Source: an uncultured Lachnospiraceae bacterium (GTDB lineage: Bacteria; Bacillota; Clostridia; Lachnospirales; Lachnospiraceae). Taken from it: a DNA stretch of 33,203 nt. Every line of letters starts with the position of its first letter. Within the stretch, counting starts at the first letter, position 1. Positions 13,766 to 21,848 of this stretch are shown here, piece after piece. The position numbers were made by a program, and so were the translations under genes. Location of the stretch: assembly GCA_948441955.1 (NCBI GenBank), contig CAOJQZ010000023.1:1-33203 (forward strand). Reading direction: 5' to 3'. A model generated the notes under the pieces. That model did not search any database. It saw only the letters and a list, made by a program, of their open reading frames with translations, and was not told where the DNA came from.

Positions 13766-16708
13766 CTAATCACCGTGGGTTTCATTTGTACTGATCTCTG
13801 CTGCTTTTCCAGTAACAACCTCCTTTTCCTCTGCCAGATTGTAGTAATATTTCATGACATCTCTGGCAATTTCACAAGTATAGACTGAGCTGTATCCGTT
13901 TGCAATACGGGTGGCAAAGGCCAGCTCCGGATTATCGCCTGGCGCAAAACCGACAAAAAGTGCATGGTCAGAATGGGTTTTACTCTGCTGCGCAGTACCT
14001 GTCTTTCCCGCTAAAGATGTATCGCTCAGGTTAATATCGGAAAAGGTTGCGCTGTTTGCCACCATGACTACATTTTTCATACCATTATGAATGGCTGTCC
14101 ATGTGGAAGATGAAATATTATCAATCGTATTTTTCACCTTCGGCTCAAATTCTTCAAGAGCTTTTCCATCTACATCCGTCACTTTGCTTAAAAGTGAAAG
14201 CTCAAAAACTGTACCTTTGTTTGCAACTGCCGTAATATAACGGGCTAGCTGGCTGATAGTATAATTATTCGTACCCTGTCCGATAGCGGAAGGAACCGAT
14301 GCTTCATCAGAAATCTGCGGATCTGCTTCTGGAATTTCCAGTCCGGTTGTCGTATCAAGTCCAAACATCCGGGCATATTTTTCTAAAGTGTCTGTACCCT
14401 TTTTACTTGCGTAGTAAGGCGCAGTTGCCTCCCCCTCAAGATTATCCTCTGCAATCATCTTAAGTCCGTCGCCTTCCAGACTCATCCTGTATCCTACTTC
14501 ATAGAAGAAAGAGTTGCAGGAATGTTCAATTGCCTGCTCCACATTCAGGTTTCCGTGTGCCTCCGGGTAAATCCAGCATTTTGGATTGGGATCGACCTTT
14601 TCATATATACCATAGCAGGTGACATAATCATCAAGATCTACGATTTCCTCTGTCAGAGCTGCCGCTGCCACAAGAGGCTTATAGGTGGAACCGGGAGCTG
14701 TACGCTCCTGTGTCGCGCTGTTATAAAAAGGTCTTGACCCATCATTTACAAGACGGTTATAATATGCGGAATCCATTGTATTTGCAAGGCGGTTATTATC
14801 ATATCCCGGATAGGATACGCAGGCCAGCACCTGTCCGTTTTTTGTATCCGTCACAACCATGGAGCCTGTACAGGGTTCCAGGGCAAGCTGTCCTGGTGTA
14901 ATATCCAGCGTTTCAATTTTACCGCGGATAAAATCATACGGTCCTGTACTTCCTGACAGCAATGCATTATACTGGTTTCCGTCGTCAATTAATATCTCCT
15001 GCTCATAAAGCATCAGACAGATCTGTCTTCCCGTTATCGTTCCGTTTCGAATCATATATCTGTATAGCAGCTTATCAAAGGCGTTATTTTCTCTCAGGCA
15101 TTCCATAATAAAAGTTACAAGCCCCTGATAAAGCTCCTCCGAATTTGAGTACTTCTCGCCGGAAGACACATACTCCTGAAGGAGAGAGGAATCAATCCAG
15201 TTTTTTGAGATCGCGTAATTTAAGTATTCATTTACATTAATGGATTCATCGGTTGTCCATGCCTTGTAGGTATCATCATTTGTATCAATGGCATCTGTAA
15301 GAAGTACGCCCTCATTTTTACTTAAAACATCATCCACGATATGAAGCACGTATGCCTGCAGCTCCTTGGACATATTCTTATAAGCAGCAGCAGACGAATT
15401 GTTAAGGATTTCCTCAATCTCCGTAAGCTTTTTTTCCTTATATGCAGTAAAAGTTTGATATACTTCCTTTTCTGTCGGCTTGGCCTCTTCTTCTCCGAAA
15501 TGCTCCATATCCAGGATCTCATTGGATATGAAGGCATTGTATACATCTCCAATCGGAATGATCGCATCATTTCCGTCTTCCATATCTGTCCGGTCAAAAT
15601 CCAGCGTATTCTGAATTTTTGCCAGAAGAATCCCGGCAAGCTCCTGCTCTATAACATGATAAATAACCTTCTGCAGATTGGCGTCTATAGACAGGTATAC
15701 ATCATCTCCTGCCTCTGGCTCAGTTTGGGAAACAGTCTCGATGATCTTTCCTACATTATTCACATAAAGCTTTACTTTACCCTTTTTTCCCTTAAGAGAT
15801 GTATCCATAGCTCTTTCAATTCCGGATTTTCCGATGGTATCGTTTTTATCATATGTTTTTTTGTCATTCTTGCTGAGCTCATTGTACTCTTCAAGGGAGA
15901 TTTGTCCCGTATATCCGATAACATTGGCAAAGCATACACTGTCATTATAACGTCTGAGGGATTCTTCCTCAATATTGACTCCCTGAAGGGAATCCAGATT
16001 TTCCATAATGTTGGCAACCGTCTCGTCACTGACGTCTGCTGCTATCGTCGTAGAGATATATTTTTGATAGCTGTTAAGGGACATGGCATAACGGACATTG
16101 ATCAGCTTAAGGATTTCAGGTTTACTGAGCTTTTTCTGATTTAGGCCGTATCCATAGGTTTCATCGGTACACAGATAGTCAATAATCTGCGCCGCCGTCT
16201 GGTTCCTCTGCTTATCCGTCAGATCGTCAATATAGCTTTCACCGTAAACATCGGCGACAAATCTAAGCCTCTGTGTATTGTTCTCAGCAACAAACATATA
16301 GTTATCGTCATGATCCAGTATGATGCCAAAGTCACTGATAACCGTATCTCCGTTGGCCTCTACAATATCAATAACTGTAGATACTACATTATTCAGCTCC
16401 TTATTTTTTTCGCTGACAGAATCGTATTCTCCATTATCCTCAATTGTTACCGAGTATGCCAGCTCATTATATGCCAGAAGAACTCCGTTGCGGTCATATA
16501 TATTTCCCCGGGTTCCTTCTACCTCTTTTGTTTTCTGAATCTGAATCTCATACTGGTCGGCATAATTCTGTCCCTTTACAATCTGCAGATAAAATACTCT
16601 TTGTATGAGTATAGAGGAGAGAATGCAGAACACAGCGGCAGCTATAAAAACTCTCGAGCGGATAATTTCCTGGATTCCGTTTTTAATTCGTTCCCATAAG
16701 CTATACAA
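13766..16708 (-). CDS. mrdA: Penicillin-binding protein 2 (elongation transpeptidase MrdA) with large insertion
   Basis: A class B PBP of 980 residues that cross-links peptidoglycan for RodA. It has a basic N-terminal tail, a membrane helix (about 20-40) and the pedestal domain with EGTRGNIYDRNGVLLAYN. The transpeptidase domain carries STYK (S674-K677), SCN (730-732) and KTG (902-904). Typical PBP2 has 600-700 residues. Here about 250 charged, helical residues (about 359-608) separate the LSIDANLQKVIYHVIEQEL segment from GSMVVTDTKNGQVLACVSYP. In-frame, the longest start is a GTG at 16720, but that codon merges with the AAAGGAG site. The TTG at 16708, 11 bases after it, is more likely. It overlaps mreD by 8 bases. 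Confidence 0.92.
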   Translation of the reverse strand: MYSLWERIKNGIQEIIRSRVFIAAAVFCILSSILIQRVFYLQIVKGQNYADQYEIQIQKTKEVEGTRGNIYDRNGVLLAYNELAYSVTIEDNGEYDSVSEKNKELNNVVSTVIDIVEANGDTVISDFGIILDHDDNYMFVAENNTQRLRFVADVYGESYIDDLTDKQRNQTAAQIIDYLCTDETYGYGLNQKKLSKPEILKLINVRYAMSLNSYQKYISTTIAADVSDETVANIMENLDSLQGVNIEEESLRRYNDSVCFANVIGYTGQISLEEYNELSKNDKKTYDKNDTIGKSGIERAMDTSLKGKKGKVKLYVNNVGKIIETVSQTEPEAGDDVYLSIDANLQKVIYHVIEQELAGILLAKIQNTLDFDRTDMEDGNDAIIPIGDVYNAFISNEILDMEHFGEEEAKPTEKEVYQTFTAYKEKKLTEIEEILNNSSAAAYKNMSKELQAYVLHIVDDVLSKNEGVLLTDAIDTNDDTYKAWTTDESINVNEYLNYAISKNWIDSSLLQEYVSSGEKYSNSEELYQGLVTFIMECLRENNAFDKLLYRYMIRNGTITGRQICLMLYEQEILIDDGNQYNALLSGSTGPYDFIRGKIETLDITPGQLALEPCTGSMVVTDTKNGQVLACVSYPGYDNNRLANTMDSAYYNRLVNDGSRPFYNSATQERTAPGSTYKPLVAAAALTEEIVDLDDYVTCYGIYEKVDPNPKCWIYPEAHGNLNVEQAIEHSCNSFFYEVGYRMSLEGDGLKMIAEDNLEGEATAPYYASKKGTDTLEKYARMFGLDTTTGLEIPEADPQISDEASVPSAIGQGTNNYTISQLARYITAVANKGTVFELSLLSKVTDVDGKALEEFEPKVKNTIDNISSSTWTAIHNGMKNVVMVANSATFSDINLSDTSLAGKTGTAQQSKTHSDHALFVGFAPGDNPELAFATRIANGYSSVYTCEIARDVMKYYYNLAEEKEVVTGKAAEISTNETHGD

Positions 16709-17219
16709 ATTTACTTGCACTCCTTTGTTCTTCTGCTTCTAATTTCTTGTTGATGTGTAAAATAATCTGATATAAAATCAGTGTAGCCAATATTGTATAT
16801 ACAAGCTCAGGCAATATAATGTGAATAAGATGATCATATATTTCAAAATCTCCCCGCAGGACATAGATACAGAAGCAGGTAGCCATTCCATACAAAAATT
16901 CACTGATGCCAATCAGCACAAGGGGAAGCTTTATATCCTCATCATAAAACAGCTTGTGAAAAAAACCATTCAAATATCCAACAAATGTAAATAACAGCAT
17001 ATTAAATCCAAGAGCAGAGCCCCAGAATAAATCCGCAAATATTCCTGCCCCAAATCCCACAAACATTCCTTCCTTCTTTCCACGCATAAATCCAAAGGAA
17101 GCGGCAACAATGATCAAAAGATTCGGTCCGGACGAAGCAAACAAGAAATGTGAGAATATTTCACCCTGCAAAAGAAAGGTAATAAGGATTATTACGAATA
17201 CTGTAATCTTTCTTTTCAT
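16701..17219 (-). CDS. mreD: Rod shape-determining membrane protein MreD
   Basis: A 172-residue membrane protein with about five helices, linking MreB/MreC to the elongasome. Family features are a short hydrophobic N-terminus (KRKITVFVIILITFLLQ), PNLLIIVAASFGFMRGKKEGMFVGFGAGIFADLFWGSALGFN-type glycine-rich helices, and a C-terminal helix ending in a charged tail. Sequence conservation in MreD is low, so the call rests on this pattern plus position between mreC and mrdA. The start ATG shares one base with the mreC stop (TGATG), indicating coupled translation. Confidence 0.9.
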   Translation of the reverse strand: MKRKITVFVIILITFLLQGEIFSHFLFASSGPNLLIIVAASFGFMRGKKEGMFVGFGAGIFADLFWGSALGFNMLLFTFVGYLNGFFHKLFYDEDIKLPLVLIGISEFLYGMATCFCIYVLRGDFEIYDHLIHIILPELVYTILATLILYQIILHINKKLEAEEQRSASKFV

Positions 17220-18082
17220 CAGTCCTTTTTCTCCTCTGTCATATCTGCTTTGGTTGTCGTGATGACCAAAACCTCCTGGATCTTGCTGAAATCTACTGCC
17301 GGCGTAATATAGCCCGAGCGTGTCAGGTTATTAGAGTCCACTTCTATCTCACTGATATAACCAATAAACAATCCCTGTACAAAACGGTCGCTTACATGTG
17401 AGGTTACAATCTGCTCGCCTACTTCAATTACATTATCATTGTTTTTCAATTTCTCGAACCGAAGTCTTCCGTCGGCAATAAGCTTCAGATCCCCCCTGAC
17501 CATACAGGTGTCAGATGTGGAGAGTACCATACCGCTTACATTGCTTGCATCGTCTATAAGAGAACGTACCCGGGCATAGTCAGGCGCTACTTCTGTGACA
17601 ATACCTACAAGACCGCTCCCTGCCAATACATTGCAGTCAACTTTAATTCCGTCGTTACTGCCCTTGTCAATGATAAAATCACTAAACCAGTTGCTGCCGT
17701 TATTTGCAATTACATGAGCTCCTATTTTTTCATAATCCGAGTAATTTGCATCCAGCTTATAAAGCTCCCTGAGTCTTTCCAGCTCATACTGCTCCTGCCT
17801 TAGTCTGGTATTTTCAATTGTAAGCTCGTCCACCTTTGTCTGCAAAGCATCTTTTTCTGCTCTTACATCCTGCAGGGTGTCAAAATTATCCGAAATATCG
17901 CTCAGATACCGTCCCACATAACTGATTCCTTTTTGCATGGGGATTACAGTGTAATTTCCAATAAAGCGTAGGGGTCCGCTTCCGTCTACATACTGTTCGA
18001 TACCAAGAAGAAGCAGACAGACCGCCACAAGAATCATAAGCCAGTATTTACTTGACAATGAAGATTGTTTTTTTATTTTCAT
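17219..18082 (-). CDS. mreC: Rod shape-determining protein MreC
   Basis: A 287-residue bitopic protein that scaffolds the elongation machinery outside the membrane and activates PBP2. It has a short cytoplasmic tail, a membrane helix (about 13-30), a coiled coil (about 65-110, rich in leucine and glutamate) and a C-terminal beta-rich domain. The latter carries NGSNWFSDFIIDKGSNDGIKVDCNVLAGSGLVGIV, which is the MreC hallmark. The C-terminus is charged (TKADMTEEKKD). The ATG lies one base after the mreB stop with only a weak upstream purine tract, so reinitiation after mreB translation is likely. Confidence 0.94.
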   Translation of the reverse strand: MKIKKQSSLSSKYWLMILVAVCLLLLGIEQYVDGSGPLRFIGNYTVIPMQKGISYVGRYLSDISDNFDTLQDVRAEKDALQTKVDELTIENTRLRQEQYELERLRELYKLDANYSDYEKIGAHVIANNGSNWFSDFIIDKGSNDGIKVDCNVLAGSGLVGIVTEVAPDYARVRSLIDDASNVSGMVLSTSDTCMVRGDLKLIADGRLRFEKLKNNDNVIEVGEQIVTSHVSDRFVQGLFIGYISEIEVDSNNLTRSGYITPAVDFSKIQEVLVITTTKADMTEEKKD

Positions 18083-18083
18083 A

Positions 18084-19106
18084 TCAGCTCATCCACCTAT
18101 ACCTGTCATCCAGCATTGAAAATGCCAGCTGCCTTAAATCTTTTGATAAAATAATTTTTTTTAATCCATTTACTGCGCAGATGTCCGGATTCACCGCTGT
18201 CCTTACAGGAATTCCTACGTTTTTCTCAAGATAAGTATCAAGTCCTGCACTGTCTGCCACGCCTCCTGTAAGAAACAGTCCGCTTTTACGGATCTCCGTA
18301 CGGACTTCCGGAGGCGTACGATCAAGAAGAGAGCGAATTGCATGGATGCATTCCATTAACGAATCCTTCATAGCTGCTCTTACCAGATTAATGGAAATCG
18401 CTTTCTGCGTGGGCACGCCGGTAATTAAATCTCTCCCTGCAACCATAAATGCAGCGTCAGAATCTGCTTTAAATATCTCAAACCTGCGCCTCAGCGCCTC
18501 TGCCGTATGCATTCCTATAAGAAAATCATGACTGTTGCGGATCAAAGTGATAATTGCTTTATCATAATTTCTCCCTCCAATGGGCAGCAAACGGTTCAGA
18601 ATCATTCCGCCGCCTGCAAGCACCGAAAGTTCGGTAGTCTCCCCGCCAAAATTTACAACAAAGGTGCCTTTTGTATTTCTGGCATCTATATTCATTCCGA
18701 TAGCGTCAGCAATCGAGCGTTCTACAATATTTACCTCCTTCGCCCTTGCGGTAGAATGAATGACCAGATCAAAAAACGCCTTCTTCTGTACCTTCGTTAC
18801 ATCTGTCGGAACTGCAACCACATATTCCGAACCATTGGAAAACTGTCTGCCGCCTTTAATCAGATTCTGAAGAAGAAACTGCATATTTGTAAATCCTGTA
18901 ATCGTTCCCTCCTTCATAGGAAACAATATTTCTATTGACTCCGGAGTTTTTTCATACATGCGGTAGGCATCGTCTCCTACCGCATAAATATCTCTTTTAT
19001 CCTTAACTGCGATGACATTTTTCTCTTTCCAGATTACATCCTGTTTTTTATCATAAACTTTAATGTCATAAGAGCCAAGATCCAGCCCGTATGTGTTTCT
19101 TGCCAT
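18084..19106 (-). CDS. mreB: Divergent MreB-family actin-like protein
   Basis: A 340-residue actin-fold protein in the mreB position of the shape operon, expected to form membrane-bound filaments that steer wall synthesis. It diverges at the nucleotide site. Phosphate loop 1 reads DLGSYDIK (9-16) instead of the usual DLGTANT. Phosphate loop 2 reads VVNFGGETTE (150-159), where most MreBs have VDIGGGTTE: aspartate becomes asparagine and a glycine becomes glutamate. The adenosine motif reads TGGVADSAGLD (280-290). The glutamate at 129 (VERSIADAIG) is kept. A longer frame reaches 19166, but GAAAGGATG before the ATG at 19106 sets the start. Another, canonical mreB or mbl may exist elsewhere in the genome; that is inference. 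Confidence 0.85.
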   Translation of the reverse strand: MARNTYGLDLGSYDIKVYDKKQDVIWKEKNVIAVKDKRDIYAVGDDAYRMYEKTPESIEILFPMKEGTITGFTNMQFLLQNLIKGGRQFSNGSEYVVAVPTDVTKVQKKAFFDLVIHSTARAKEVNIVERSIADAIGMNIDARNTKGTFVVNFGGETTELSVLAGGGMILNRLLPIGGRNYDKAIITLIRNSHDFLIGMHTAEALRRRFEIFKADSDAAFMVAGRDLITGVPTQKAISINLVRAAMKDSLMECIHAIRSLLDRTPPEVRTEIRKSGLFLTGGVADSAGLDTYLEKNVGIPVRTAVNPDICAVNGLKKIILSKDLRQLAFSMLDDRYRWMS

Positions 19107-19119
19107 ATAGTCATCCTTT

Positions 19120-19812
19120 CTACAGCATCCCCTCCTTGCGAAAGCTGATATAACAATTATTGCCAATAATAATATGATCTAACAGGTCAATTCCGATTAA
19201 TGCACCTGCTTCCTGAATCCGCCTGGTTGTCAGCTGGTCCTCTCTGCTTGGAGTAGGATCACCGCTTGGATGGTTATGCATAATAATAATAGATACAGCA
19301 TTCTTTTGTAATGCTTCTATGAACAGCTCCCTTGGGGTAATGAGCGAAGCATTTACTGTCCCTTTGGATATATTGGTTTCCCCGAGAAGCTTTGACTTGG
19401 AATTAAGCATCAGAAGCTTCATATGCTCCTGTTTTTCGTGCCGGAGATCTTCCATATAATATTTTGCAATGGAATCTGGATTTTGAAAGCTCAAAAGCTC
19501 CTGCGCAGAGGTTTTAGCCAGACGTTTGGTAAGCTCGGATATACAGGAAATCTGGATGGCCTTTACCCGTCCGATGCCCTTAATCCGCATCAAACGCTCC
19601 ATACTGAACTGATGAATACTTAAGATGCCGCTTTCGCCGGCATGATAAAGTATACGTTCAGAAAGCTCAAGAGCATTTTCTCCCCGTGTGCCGGTACGCA
19701 GAAGAACTGCCAGAAGCTCTACGTCGCTTAAACTTTCCGCACCGCGGCGCTCACATTTTTCGTAAGGCCGCTCCATGCTGGGTATCTCTTTCATGGTATT
19801 GTTTTGATTCAT
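19120..19812 (-). CDS. radC: RadC/JAB-domain protein
   Basis: This 230-residue protein has an N-terminal helix-hairpin-helix (MRIKGIGRVKAIQI) and a C-terminal JAB/MPN metalloprotease-like domain. The zinc motif HNHPSGDPTPSREDQLTT fits the HxHx(n)D pattern, with the supporting glutamate upstream. It is named for DNA repair, but that role was withdrawn for E. coli RadC and the true function is unsettled. Its position directly before mreB is conserved in Firmicutes. The longest frame opens at a TTG (19830) upstream of the AAAGGA site; the ATG at 19812 was chosen. Confidence 0.9.
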   Translation of the reverse strand: MNQNNTMKEIPSMERPYEKCERRGAESLSDVELLAVLLRTGTRGENALELSERILYHAGESGILSIHQFSMERLMRIKGIGRVKAIQISCISELTKRLAKTSAQELLSFQNPDSIAKYYMEDLRHEKQEHMKLLMLNSKSKLLGETNISKGTVNASLITPRELFIEALQKNAVSIIIMHNHPSGDPTPSREDQLTTRRIQEAGALIGIDLLDHIIIGNNCYISFRKEGML

Positions 19813-19848
19813 ATGTTCCTTTAGATTCAACGATGCTCTTTTGTAGAA

Positions 19849-20109
19849 CTATAAGAAGCGGTAAATAATAATAGCAATAACAACACCCACAATGCTTGCG
19901 ATGGTAATTTTGATCGTAAGACCGAAGGTGATGACCAGAAGTCCCAGATTCAGAATAAGAGGGGCGTCCAGTCCAAAGGTTTGTCCATAACTGAGCCAGC
20001 CAAGAGCAGGTACTCCCTCCGCCAGCATGCCAATAAACCCACCCAGCACAATTCCTGCCAGAATAAGCAGGAATAATGCCCATGCATTTTTGCTTCCTGT
20101 TCCTTTCAT
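19849..20109 (-). CDS. DUF4321 membrane protein at head of the shape operon
   Basis: An 86-residue hydrophobic protein matching DUF4321. It has a short basic N-terminus (MKGTGSKN), a glycine-rich membrane helix (WALFLLILAGIVLGGFIGMLA), an extracytoplasmic-looking loop with GLDAPLILNLGLL, and one or two further helices up to the C-terminal YRFL. GGAGGAG lies 5 bases before the ATG. It is the first gene after the operon promoter at 20150-20178, 36 bases ahead of radC. Function is unknown; co-transcription with mre, min and wall genes suggests, but does not prove, an envelope role. Confidence 0.82.
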   Translation of the reverse strand: MKGTGSKNAWALFLLILAGIVLGGFIGMLAEGVPALGWLSYGQTFGLDAPLILNLGLLVITFGLTIKITIASIVGVVIAIIIYRFL

Positions 20110-20149
20110 ATGTACTCCTCCTCATGTTTCTCTCTAAAAAACTCAATAT

Positions 20150-20178
20150 ATTCTATCATATTTCTGAAAATGTGTATA
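20150..20178 (-). promoter_or_regulatory. Promoter of the DUF4321-radC-mre-min-rodA operon
   Basis: On the minus strand, TATACA (20173-20178) and TAGAAT (20150-20155) are separated by 17 bases, in a 101-base gap. The leader to the ATG at 20109 is about 35 bases. All later genes to 9610 are separated by 36 bases or less or overlap, so this may be the main promoter of the whole unit. Confidence 0.55.
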
Positions 20179-20198
20179 GACTTATCCTGTTAAAATTT

Positions 20199-20216
20199 TC
20201 TTAATCCTCTTTAAGA
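20199..20216 (-). terminator. Weak hairpin after the last flavoprotein gene
   Basis: TCTTAA and TTAAGA arms (6 base pairs) flank a 6-base loop and include the stop codon of the FAD gene. AAATTTTAAC follows rather than a clean T-run. It may be a weak terminator before the shape-operon promoter. Confidence 0.3.
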
Positions 20217-21848
20217 TTTGTCGAATGACCGATATATTCTGCTGACAGCTTCTGCCACTTTTAGTCCGTCTGTGGCGGCTGATGTAATCCCGCCCGCATA
20301 GCCGGCTCCCTCCCCGCAGGGATAAAGCCCTTTTATATTGCTTTCGAATAACGCATCCCTTTTGATTCGTATCGGAGAAGATGTTCTGCTCTCCACACCG
20401 GATATAAGAGCGTCCGGATTTCCATAACCGGAAAGCTTCTTATCGAATTCCTTGATTCCCTCTTCCAGTGAAGCAGCCAGATATTCCGGGAAAATTCCCC
20501 GTACGTTTCCCCAGACATAACGGCCCTTTATCTGGGGTTTCATACTTCCCGGGGCTTTTGACGGTATATTGTTGCAGAAATCCCTAAAAAGCTGCACCGG
20601 TATCTTTCCTTTTCCTGCCTGATACGCATTTTTTTCTAACTGTCTTTGAAAATACATCCCTGCCAGCACATCGTCCGGCGTCTGTCCGTAAGTTTTATAG
20701 TCCTCAGGAGCTACTGTTGCCACAACCGCGCTGTTAGCATTTACTCCGCTCCGTCCGCTGTAGCTCATGCCGTTTACCGCAATGCCTCCCTCCTCTGAGG
20801 ATGCATTGACTACATATCCGCCCGGACACATGCAAAAGGTGTAAACTCCCCTTTTATTGGGGAGATTTGCCGTAAGCTTATATGAGGCGGCAGGAAGCCT
20901 GCATTTTTGTCCCTTTCCGTACTGGGAATCATTAATCAGAGACTGAGGATGCTCAATACGCACCCCCACCGCGAAAGATTTTGGTTCCATGTCCGCCTTC
21001 CGCATATGGAGCATGGAAAAAGTATCTCTTGCGCTGTGTCCTATGGCAAGCACTGAAAGAGATGTCTTTCGAAATGACTCCTCACCGGTTTTCATATTAA
21101 GTATGGTAAGCCCGGTAAGAGCTCCTTTATCCTCCGACATATGAATATCTGTAACCTTTGTATGAAAATACACTTCCCCACCCATACGGATAATAGAGCT
21201 TCGGATATTTTTTACTACCTTCACTAGAATATCCGTTCCAATATGAGGATTGCTCTCATATAGAATTTGCTCCGGTGCTCCGTGCATTACAAAAAGACGG
21301 ATCACCTCCTGATTTCGTCCGAGTGAATCATGGGTAGCGGTATTTAGCTTTCCGTCTGAAAATGTGCCGGCTCCGCCTTCCCCGAATTGAACATTGGACT
21401 CTTTTTTTAGCGTTCCCTTTTCCCAGAATTCCTTTACATCCTTTACACGGGTGTCTGCGTCTGCTCCGCGCTCCAGAAGAACCGGCCGATATCCCATCCG
21501 CGCAAGCTCATAACCGCAGAAAAGGCCTGCCGGACCTGTTCCTATTATAACCGGAGGGTCTGTCAGCATCTTTCTTCCTGAAGGCCTTAAGGTATAGCGG
21601 GCCTCTTCTTTTTTTACCGAGACATTCTTATTTTTCAGCCTGTTTAAAACTTGTTCCTCCTGCTTTACCCGAAGGTCTATTGTATAGACATCATATAATT
21701 TCGGCTTTTTCCTTGCGTCCAGGGAATGCCTTTTTATTTCAAAAGACAAAAGGGCATCTTTTTTTATGTGAAGAGTTTTTATTAATTTATTTTTTAAAGC
21801 CTCCCTGCCAGAGCCGGCAGGAAGCTTTAACTGCTGAATTCTAAGCAT
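20211..21848 (-). CDS. FAD-dependent dehydrogenase-like protein (COG2509 type)
   Basis: This 545-residue flavoprotein has an N-terminal extension of about 95 residues (MLRIQQLKLPAGSGREALKN onward, with the conserved KRHSLDARKKP). A Rossmann FAD site follows, PVIIGTGPAGLFCGYELARMGYRPVLLERG. Next come the family motifs NVQFGEGGAGTFSDGKLNT and VLAIGHSARDTF. The C-terminus holds the second FAD contact, GLYPCGEGAGYAGGITSAATDGLKVAEA. The family is widespread in Firmicutes and its substrate is unknown. The ATG lies inside the end of the upstream flavoprotein gene (8-base overlap), so the pair is probably translationally coupled. Confidence 0.88.
   Translation of the reverse strand: MLRIQQLKLPAGSGREALKNKLIKTLHIKKDALLSFEIKRHSLDARKKPKLYDVYTIDLRVKQEEQVLNRLKNKNVSVKKEEARYTLRPSGRKMLTDPPVIIGTGPAGLFCGYELARMGYRPVLLERGADADTRVKDVKEFWEKGTLKKESNVQFGEGGAGTFSDGKLNTATHDSLGRNQEVIRLFVMHGAPEQILYESNPHIGTDILVKVVKNIRSSIIRMGGEVYFHTKVTDIHMSEDKGALTGLTILNMKTGEESFRKTSLSVLAIGHSARDTFSMLHMRKADMEPKSFAVGVRIEHPQSLINDSQYGKGQKCRLPAASYKLTANLPNKRGVYTFCMCPGGYVVNASSEEGGIAVNGMSYSGRSGVNANSAVVATVAPEDYKTYGQTPDDVLAGMYFQRQLEKNAYQAGKGKIPVQLFRDFCNNIPSKAPGSMKPQIKGRYVWGNVRGIFPEYLAASLEEGIKEFDKKLSGYGNPDALISGVESRTSSPIRIKRDALFESNIKGLYPCGEGAGYAGGITSAATDGLKVAEAVSRIYRSFDKS

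Noticed and set aside
15341..16144. 267-codon open frame on the plus strand
   Set aside because: It is antisense to mrdA, lacks a recognisable family or ribosome binding site, and is explained by codon bias of the real gene opposite.
19751..20146. 131-codon minus-strand frame over the DUF4321 and radC starts
   Set aside because: Out of frame with both real genes; the sequence is low in hydrophobic or domain-like structure and the DUF4321 frame has the better ribosome binding site.
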